A stretch of DNA of 64,000 bases, taken from Streptococcus australis (GTDB lineage Bacteria; Bacillota; Bacilli; Lactobacillales; Streptococcaceae). Positions 59,064-64,000 of this stretch are shown here, piece after piece. How positions within the stretch are numbered: position 1 is the first letter of the stretch; each line of letters opens with the position of its first letter. The translations under genes and the position numbers were made by a program. The notes beneath the pieces are model-generated. The model had not been told where the DNA came from. It searched no databases and worked only from the letters and a program-made list of their open reading frames with translations. The stretch is taken from the NCBI RefSeq assembly GCF_901543175.1, contig NZ_LR594040.1, forward strand, positions 868,001 to 932,000, given 5' to 3'.

Positions 59064-59357
59064 ATGGATAAAATAGGAATCAGTTCAGCTTCTTGGCAAA
59101 GTGTTGTTACCTCAGCACGGACTAAGGTCGCATCTGTATCAGACATTCAAGTGACAAAGATTGGAAAAACTACCTTGAATCGGATGAAATCTTTTGAGAC
59201 CCTTCAAGAACAAGCGAAAAAAATTCTGAGTGATTATAAGGATTTTGAAATGGAGCGTACTTCTCAAATGATTACGGTTGGTGAGAAGATTGTGGCTGAT
59301 GATAAAGCCATGGCCGGTCAGTTTGATAAGAATACAGCCAATGTGAGGTTTAAGTAA
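59064..59357 (+). CDS. DUF5344 (YwqI)-like LXG partner protein, module 2
   Basis: A 97-residue, mostly helical protein (RMKSFETLQEQAKKILSDYK) with an N-terminal Ser/Thr/Val-rich part. Size, order and helicity match small LXG partners. Its stop overlaps the next start (TAATG). Confidence 0.72.
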   Translation: MDKIGISSASWQSVVTSARTKVASVSDIQVTKIGKTTLNRMKSFETLQEQAKKILSDYKDFEMERTSQMITVGEKIVADDKAMAGQFDKNTANVRFK

Positions 59358-60061
59358 TGGTTCAATACGATAAGAATAAGATTTTTACAAGTATTATTAC
59401 TAGCCGTACGAGAGAGACATTCGAAGTAGATGATACTTTGATTCAACTTGGTCAACAATTAGGAATGCGTCCGCAGATTTTGAAGGGACTCTATAAGGCT
59501 CTGAGAAAATTAGAGGATGTCTATGAGTATGTGCCAAGTTTCGGTGCAACTTTTACTTGTCATTTTGATTATGAGAATCAGGAAGCTCAGATCCATTATA
59601 ATCAACTAGATCAACTATTTTCCATCACTGATTTACAGGATTTCATGGGGATTGTGGACAGTGTCTACAGTCCTATTTATCCTTTAGGTTCTGTTGTTGA
59701 GCTAGATTTGGAGCTCTTACCAGAGGAACTCCAGAAAAGCTTAGCGGAGGGGCCAGGACCACTCGTTACGATTTCAGGCCGCAAGATGCCTCTTCAAGAA
59801 GGATTTGATGACTATGTGGTAGACTATTTGGCTCGCATCTGGCCCTTGGGTGAGATGCCTGGAATGGATGCTTTTTTCGTAAGTAACATGATGATTGAGC
59901 GACTTCGTTTTGAAGGTTACAGTGACGACTGGGAAAGTCAGTTTACAGAGGATGTTTTACGTGCGACTCAGCTCTCCCAGCAACAAGTATCGACTGCCTT
60001 TATGCGCAGTGAGGATTTTGTTCGGTATTATGAGCCGTATTTAAACACGGAGGAAGGCTAA
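59357..60061 (+). CDS. DUF4176 family protein, module 2
   Basis: A 234-residue protein with IYPLGSVVELDLELL, LVTISGRKMPL and YVVDYLARIWPLGEM, the DUF4176 pattern. Its 3' end (59970-60016) is repeated as a scrap at 63863-63909. It ends on the first base of the toxin ATG. Confidence 0.83.
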   Translation: MVQYDKNKIFTSIITSRTRETFEVDDTLIQLGQQLGMRPQILKGLYKALRKLEDVYEYVPSFGATFTCHFDYENQEAQIHYNQLDQLFSITDLQDFMGIVDSVYSPIYPLGSVVELDLELLPEELQKSLAEGPGPLVTISGRKMPLQEGFDDYVVDYLARIWPLGEMPGMDAFFVSNMMIERLRFEGYSDDWESQFTEDVLRATQLSQQQVSTAFMRSEDFVRYYEPYLNTEEG

Positions 60062-62289
60062 TGGGATTTTATGTCGATATTGCGGAGCTTCAGAAAGCCC
60101 AAGAGGCCTATATGAAGATGGTCGCGACTGCTCAGAGTCAGTTGGATACCGCTAAAAATGGGATGAATGCCATCATCACCAGTAATTCCATGCATGGAGA
60201 AGTTGGGAAAGCGATTACGAATGAAATCAATAATGTTCATAACCCCGTGATTGTTGGCTTAAAGAATAGCTTAGAATTTCTAGGTTCTGAGTTTTCCAAG
60301 ACGATCACGGATTTTCAGAATCTTGTTGGCGAAACCTCCGCAACCGCAGTTCTAGCAGAAGAAACTTTGGATGATGCGGTCAAGAAGCTAAATGAAGCCG
60401 ATGAGAAACACAAGGTCATGGACACCAATTTCAAGAGTATCTATGATGGTATTTCGAGTCTCTATCACCTGAGTGCTCCCTTAAGCAGTACCTTCTATAC
60501 CAATACCCAGACAGCCCGGAAGTATGTTCAAGATACGAAGAATAAGGTCAATGCCTTTGATAAGATGACGACAACCAGCAGTACTGAACAGCTTTTTAGT
60601 GCTTTAAGTAGCCAAATGGCAGCTGCTGGAAGAGTGAAGAGTCTGAGTTATAGTGATCCTGTTTTAACTAACTTTGTGGCCCATGACGACCTCGGTAAAG
60701 CGATTTATGAGATGGATCAGCAGTATGCGAAAGCCAAGGCCGAAGCGATTGAGGCTGCTAAACGCAAGGCAGAACAAGAAGCCGCTGAGCGAGAAGCCTC
60801 TTATCGCCGTCATCACCCCATCCAAGCTTGGCTGAAGGATCGCTCGAATGAGATTGGTTCCTGGTGGGGAGATGTCGTTGAGGGCACACGAAATCTACCG
60901 CTTCCTCAAGGGATAAAAGATACACTCCTGTTTGCGGAAGGTTTTATTGGTGCAGCTGGAAGTATGGTTTCAGAGACTGCTATCGGAGCCGTAGATTTGA
61001 CTCAGATCATTGGTATTGCCAGTATTGATGGCGTCAATCGCTTAACAGGAGGTCAAACTCCAGAGTGGATGAAGCGGGACTTGAAAGGGACGGCAGATAA
61101 CCTGTCTAGCCTTGCGGAGTTAGGAGTGGGAACTTACACTGCTCTGACGGATCCAGGTGCGGCTCAGCGTGGCCAGGATCCCAATGCCAGCTATGCGGAT
61201 AAGGCGGCTTATCGTGCTCAAGAGACAGGAAAAGCCCTCTGGGATAAGGTCACCCATATGGATGCCTATGATGCAGGAGGCTTGACCTTTGAGATTGCGA
61301 GTCTTTTTGTCGGTCCAGCAGCTGTAGGTAAGATGGCTAAGGGCACGAAACTCGGAGCTAAGGCAGCTGAGATGATTAGCTTAGCCAAGAACAGTACCAA
61401 AGCAAGAATTCTCGCAAATGTTGAAAAATGGGGATCAAAGGTTGACAATATCCTAGCGAAGAGCAATAATGTCATTGGGAAATTTGGGGAGAAATTATTA
61501 GACACTCGAATCCCAGTTGGCATTCGTAAAGAGGCAGTTGCCTTTGCGGGAGGTATGGGCTCAATGCCTACCTTCAGCGTTGAGAGTAAGACACTACGTG
61601 ATGTGATGCACTTCTCAAGCAAACATGCGGATGATGTGGTGGAGAGTGGAGCAAAGGCGAGAACTTTCATTGACGGTATGTCGGCAGGGGACGCTCAACG
61701 TTATAGCCAGTGGAACAAGTATGCGGAGGCCGGCCTTAGTCCAGAAGACCGCGTGAGAGTGTTGGAAATCTCGGAAAAGGCACCTAAGGTTGAGTATCAG
61801 CCAGATTACTCACCAGATAGAATACTGGGAACTCCAAAAAATGATCGTCCTAGTGTGGAAAATACTTATAGTCCAGACTATATTGAGGCTCATAGACAAC
61901 AATTTGAGAATGGTGCTACTAGATTTCAAAAATTTAAGCCAGATCCTAATTATCAAGAAGGAATTATTGGAGGTAAAGATGGCACAAGTTTTTGGTTGAG
62001 TAAAGACCATGCGGATGTTATTCAAGATGTCGCCAAAGGTGATAATCGCCTCTATGAAACCTTACTGGGCTTTGACGAAGGGTACTTAGGTGACAATCCA
62101 CTTTATCGCTTGGATGTAGCACCGGAAGTTGTCTCTGAAAAAGGGATCTCAATCCCAAGTGGTAGGGAAGACGGTGCGAATGGTTGGTGGCGACCAGGGG
62201 GAAGAACCTATCCAGGAGACATGCCGGAGGGTGTCATGGACGGTATCAGTATAAAGGAAGGAGATGTCACATGGAACGCAGTAAATTAA
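60061..62289 (+). CDS. LXG toxin with unclassified C-terminal domain
   Basis: A 742-residue T7SS effector. Residues 1-200 are the LXG domain (YVDIAELQKAQEAYMKM start). A charged Ala/Glu/Lys helix and a Gly/Ala-rich middle (about 295-470) follow. From about residue 575 sequence and base use change: YSPDRILG and YSPDYIEAH repeats, then a terminal domain with FWLSKDHADVI, NPLYRLDVAPE, IPSGREDGANGWWRPGGRTY and DMPEGV. This end looks enzymatic, but I cannot name the activity. It overlaps the next gene by 19 bp, as toxin-immunity pairs often do. Confidence 0.85.
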   Translation: MGFYVDIAELQKAQEAYMKMVATAQSQLDTAKNGMNAIITSNSMHGEVGKAITNEINNVHNPVIVGLKNSLEFLGSEFSKTITDFQNLVGETSATAVLAEETLDDAVKKLNEADEKHKVMDTNFKSIYDGISSLYHLSAPLSSTFYTNTQTARKYVQDTKNKVNAFDKMTTTSSTEQLFSALSSQMAAAGRVKSLSYSDPVLTNFVAHDDLGKAIYEMDQQYAKAKAEAIEAAKRKAEQEAAEREASYRRHHPIQAWLKDRSNEIGSWWGDVVEGTRNLPLPQGIKDTLLFAEGFIGAAGSMVSETAIGAVDLTQIIGIASIDGVNRLTGGQTPEWMKRDLKGTADNLSSLAELGVGTYTALTDPGAAQRGQDPNASYADKAAYRAQETGKALWDKVTHMDAYDAGGLTFEIASLFVGPAAVGKMAKGTKLGAKAAEMISLAKNSTKARILANVEKWGSKVDNILAKSNNVIGKFGEKLLDTRIPVGIRKEAVAFAGGMGSMPTFSVESKTLRDVMHFSSKHADDVVESGAKARTFIDGMSAGDAQRYSQWNKYAEAGLSPEDRVRVLEISEKAPKVEYQPDYSPDRILGTPKNDRPSVENTYSPDYIEAHRQQFENGATRFQKFKPDPNYQEGIIGGKDGTSFWLSKDHADVIQDVAKGDNRLYETLLGFDEGYLGDNPLYRLDVAPEVVSEKGISIPSGREDGANGWWRPGGRTYPGDMPEGVMDGISIKEGDVTWNAVN

Positions 62290-62699
62290 CATGGGAAGAA
62301 GTTATCAAGTTTGAGGAAATAAAAGGCTACGGTCAACAGATTTGGAGGCATAATGGCCAGTATTATCTTGTCGCAGATGAAGGAGGTATTGCGGAACAAC
62401 GAGTGGTGTATGAGTTGCCTCTAGAGCTGTTTCAGTTGCTTGATAGTGGGACAAAAACTATGGTTGATATTCATTATAAGCTACAAAATGATGAATGGCC
62501 TTCAACCGAAGAAGAAAGAAAGGCTAGTGAAAAAAAATGGATTGAGGAGGGACTTACCCCTCTTATAGCTAATCCTAAAAGTAGAGAATACTTTACTCAA
62601 GAAGAACTCGAAAAATTAATCCCTCTAGCAGAACAAAAATGGATTGATTGGAAGGGTAAACTCCCAGATAACTACGTGTCACCGCTAGATAAAGATTAA
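62271..62699 (+). CDS. Candidate immunity protein to the module 2 toxin
   Basis: A 142-residue soluble protein starting MERSKLTWEEVIKFEE. The ATG at 62271 is within the toxin's end and has aaggaaggag directly upstream, which decides the start; the longer open frame from 62184 is overlap with the toxin. It shares the N-terminal 70 residues closely with the gene at 62745 (GGIAEQRVVYELPLELFQL in both). No family recognised. Confidence 0.75.
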   Translation: MERSKLTWEEVIKFEEIKGYGQQIWRHNGQYYLVADEGGIAEQRVVYELPLELFQLLDSGTKTMVDIHYKLQNDEWPSTEEERKASEKKWIEEGLTPLIANPKSREYFTQEELEKLIPLAEQKWIDWKGKLPDNYVSPLDKD

Positions 62700-62744
62700 C
62701 CATTTCGCTTTTGATAACCTCTAGATCATTAGGAGGATACTAAG

Positions 62745-63131
62745 ATGGGGATTACCAATATTACATGGGAAGAAGTTATCAAGTTTGAGGAAGTCGCAGG
62801 GTATGGTCAGCATATCTGGAAACACGGCGAACAATATTATCTTGTCGTGGATGAAGGAGGTATTGCGGAACAACGAGTGGTGTATGAATTGCCACTAGAG
62901 TTGTTTCAGTTGATTGAGAGTGGAGAAAAGAATTTAGTAGAGTTACATTTTAGGCTAAAAAATGATGCTTGGCCACCTAATATGTCACAAGAGGAAGCAA
63001 ATAAGCTTTTTTGGCGAAAACACATTGAGGTTTTAAAAAATAATGCCGCAGCACAAAGGCATTTTACTCGTCAAGAGCTAGAAGAATTATTACCAGAAGG
63101 GTCAAAAATTCTAGCAAGTAGTGAGAGTTAA
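62745..63131 (+). CDS. Paralogue of the module 2 immunity candidate
   Basis: A 128-residue protein whose N-terminal half is nearly the same as the previous gene (TWEEVIKFEEVAGYGQ, GGIAEQRVVYELPLELFQL) while the C-terminal half differs. It is 45 bp downstream with its own aggagg. Tandem divergent copies of this kind are typical of immunity genes that protect against toxin variants of other strains. Confidence 0.75.
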   Translation: MGITNITWEEVIKFEEVAGYGQHIWKHGEQYYLVVDEGGIAEQRVVYELPLELFQLIESGEKNLVELHFRLKNDAWPPNMSQEEANKLFWRKHIEVLKNNAAAQRHFTRQELEELLPEGSKILASSES

Positions 63132-63142
63132 TATGGATTTGA

Positions 63143-63481
63143 TATGGTAAACAGTGTATTAACGTTGAAGATGGAAAAATTATAGCTTTTAATAAACGCG
63201 GATTACCTTATCCAGAGGGATATCAAGACTATCATCAATATGAAGTAGTTAAAGATATAAATCTTAAAAATCTTGAAGAAGGTTTTCTTTCTATGTCTGA
63301 TGTGGATCAAGAAAAACTTTCTATTATAATGCAAAAACGAGGGATATCGTTTTCAGATTTAGCTACTCCTGCAAAAGGTGAAATTGCAAAAGTTTTTGGA
63401 GCTGGTGGTGGAACGCAGATTAAACTTGGAATATCTGTTAGCTGGTACGAAAAAATGGGACTATTAAAGAAGATAAAATAA
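63143..63481 (+). pseudogene. Orphan TNT-like toxin C-terminal fragment
   Basis: About 112 codons are open from 63143 after an in-frame stop, with no proper start or LXG part. The peptide reads GKIIAFNKRGLPYPEGYQDY, then HQYEVVKDI, then AKVFGAGGGTQIKLG and a final WYEKMGLLKKI. The order, RxLP, YEV, GGGxQ and a terminal G-L segment, is that of TNT-type NAD+ glycohydrolase domains. It is a toxin tip without a delivery domain. An ATG at 63293 would give only 62 residues. Confidence 0.75.
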
Positions 63482-63813
63482 ATGGATAAATTGATGCATG
63501 AAAAAAAATAATTCAACAGAAAATTGAAGAGTTGAATTATACTACGCTAAGAGTCTCCGTATTTAATGGCAGGAATAAAGGGAGAGAAGATTGGCAAACG
63601 CGAATAGAATATGATGAGGGGGAAAAAGTATACTTAGTTTATTCTTTAGGAGATAGGGCAAGTATTATAGGAAAGATTAGAACATTTGGAAATTTTGAAG
63701 AAGCAGAGCAATGCTTATTTGAGATATTGGATTTAACTGTAAAATATAACAGGTTGCAAGTGATGACTAACGAGGAACCAGAATATCCTTCTCCTTTGTG
63801 GGACAAACCATAA
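63482..63813 (+). pseudogene. Frameshifted immunity gene for the TNT-like fragment
   Basis: ATG at 63482 directly follows the toxin stop and reads MDKLMHEKK before a TAA after an A8 run (63501-63508). One more A would join it to the open frame IIQQKIEELNYTTLRVSVFN that continues to 63813. The restored protein would be about 110 residues and acidic, with VYLVYSLGDRASIIGKI in the middle. Either a true single-base loss or a slip-prone tract; a TTG at 63532 could start a 93-residue version. Confidence 0.65.
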
Positions 63814-63862
63814 TGATAAAATTAGAAAAGCAACGCAGTGAAATTTGATTTGAATTTTATCG

Positions 63863-63909
63863 AGCTCTCCCATCAACAAGTCTCGACTACCTTTATGCGC
63901 AGTGAGGAT
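63863..63909 (+). repeat. Scrap of DUF4176 gene 3' end
   Basis: Forty-four of 47 bases match 59970-60016 in the module 2 DUF4176 gene (agctctccca, then tttatgcgcagtgaggat). It is in a dead frame and joins directly to a second toxin fragment. Confidence 0.88.
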
Positions 63910-64000
63910 GTCAAGATTATCATAAATATGAGGTGATACATGATTTGGAAAGAAGTAATATAGAAGTGGCTTTCAATAATGCTTCACCTGAGTTACGGAA
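63910..64000 (+). pseudogene. Second TNT-like toxin fragment, cut by window end
   Basis: Directly after the DUF4176 scrap the frame reads CQDYHKYEVIHDLERSNIEV and then AFNNASPELR. It matches the QDYHQYEVVKDI part of the TNT-like fragment at 63143-63481 but diverges afterwards. No start is present. It continues beyond the window. Confidence 0.65.

Noticed and set aside
62184..62270. Longer N-terminus for the module 2 immunity protein
   Set aside because: This part overlaps the toxin C-terminus in another frame; the ATG at 62271 has the strong ribosome-binding site.
63813..63848. Tiny ORF MIKLEKQRSEI after the immunity remnant
   Set aside because: Eleven codons followed by a stop; it is best seen as a scrap of a lost gene start.

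Overview
The window comes from a low-GC Gram-positive coccus, almost certainly a mitis-group oral Streptococcus that is not a typical pneumococcus. The evidence is the full tagatose-pathway lac operon with lacT, class Ib nrdHEF next to ptsHI, two histidine-triad (Pht) surface proteins around an AdcAII-type zinc lipoprotein, the preQ1-II riboswitch/queT pair, and the backbone order pepT-hemH-mscL-gtrA-queT-tRNA-asd-dapA-mnmE-tdk-prfA-prmC-sua5-glyA. A type VII secretion locus (T7SSb) then follows rlmD.

Region 1 (1-11.9 kb) is for galactoside use. A galactitol-family PTS (gatA partial, gatB, gatC) and a LacX-type epimerase precede lacABCD, lacT and lacFEG; lacR is convergent. With ptsI and ptsH at 16-18 kb the whole route is present: PEP to EI to HPr to LacF/LacE, LacG splitting lactose-6-phosphate, LacAB, LacC and LacD giving triose phosphates. 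Control elements visible are LacR-type palindromes, a cre site over the lacT promoter, and a RAT/terminator switch.

Region 2 (12-18 kb) holds nrdF, a 50-residue membrane ORF overlapping the nrdE stop, nrdE and nrdH on the minus strand, divergent from ptsHI. Region 3 (18-25 kb) is a zinc regulon: phtD-like, adcAII, phtE-like, with AdcR-type palindromes at both promoters. Region 4 (25-42.3 kb) is core housekeeping: peptidase T, an orphan ferrochelatase, MscL, GtrA, queuosine-precursor uptake, tRNA-Thr, a structured RNA of the asd-motif type, lysine/cell-wall precursor genes, MnmE, release factor and its methylase, t6A synthesis, GlyA, NA37, a lysozyme-like protein and RlmD.

Region 5 (42.7-64 kb) is the accessory core of interest. 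The secretion machine is esxA, esaA, essA, esaB, essB, essC. A decayed ISL3-type insertion sequence with an exact 8-bp target duplication sits right at the esaA stop. Downstream of essC are two effector modules, each with two small helical LXG partners, a DUF4176 protein, an LXG toxin and candidate immunity genes. Module 1 carries a glycine-rich hydrophobic (pore-type) C-terminus with a four-helix membrane immunity candidate. Module 2 carries a C-terminal domain I cannot place, followed by two tandem paralogous immunity genes. A relic of the essC 3' end plus its downstream sequence (58426-58585) separates the modules, so module 1 looks inserted by recombination at essC. After module 2 come broken toxin pieces: a TNT-like C-terminal fragment, a frameshifted immunity gene, and at the window edge a DUF4176 scrap joined to a second TNT-like fragment. 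This is an effector/immunity reservoir that seems to be still recombining.
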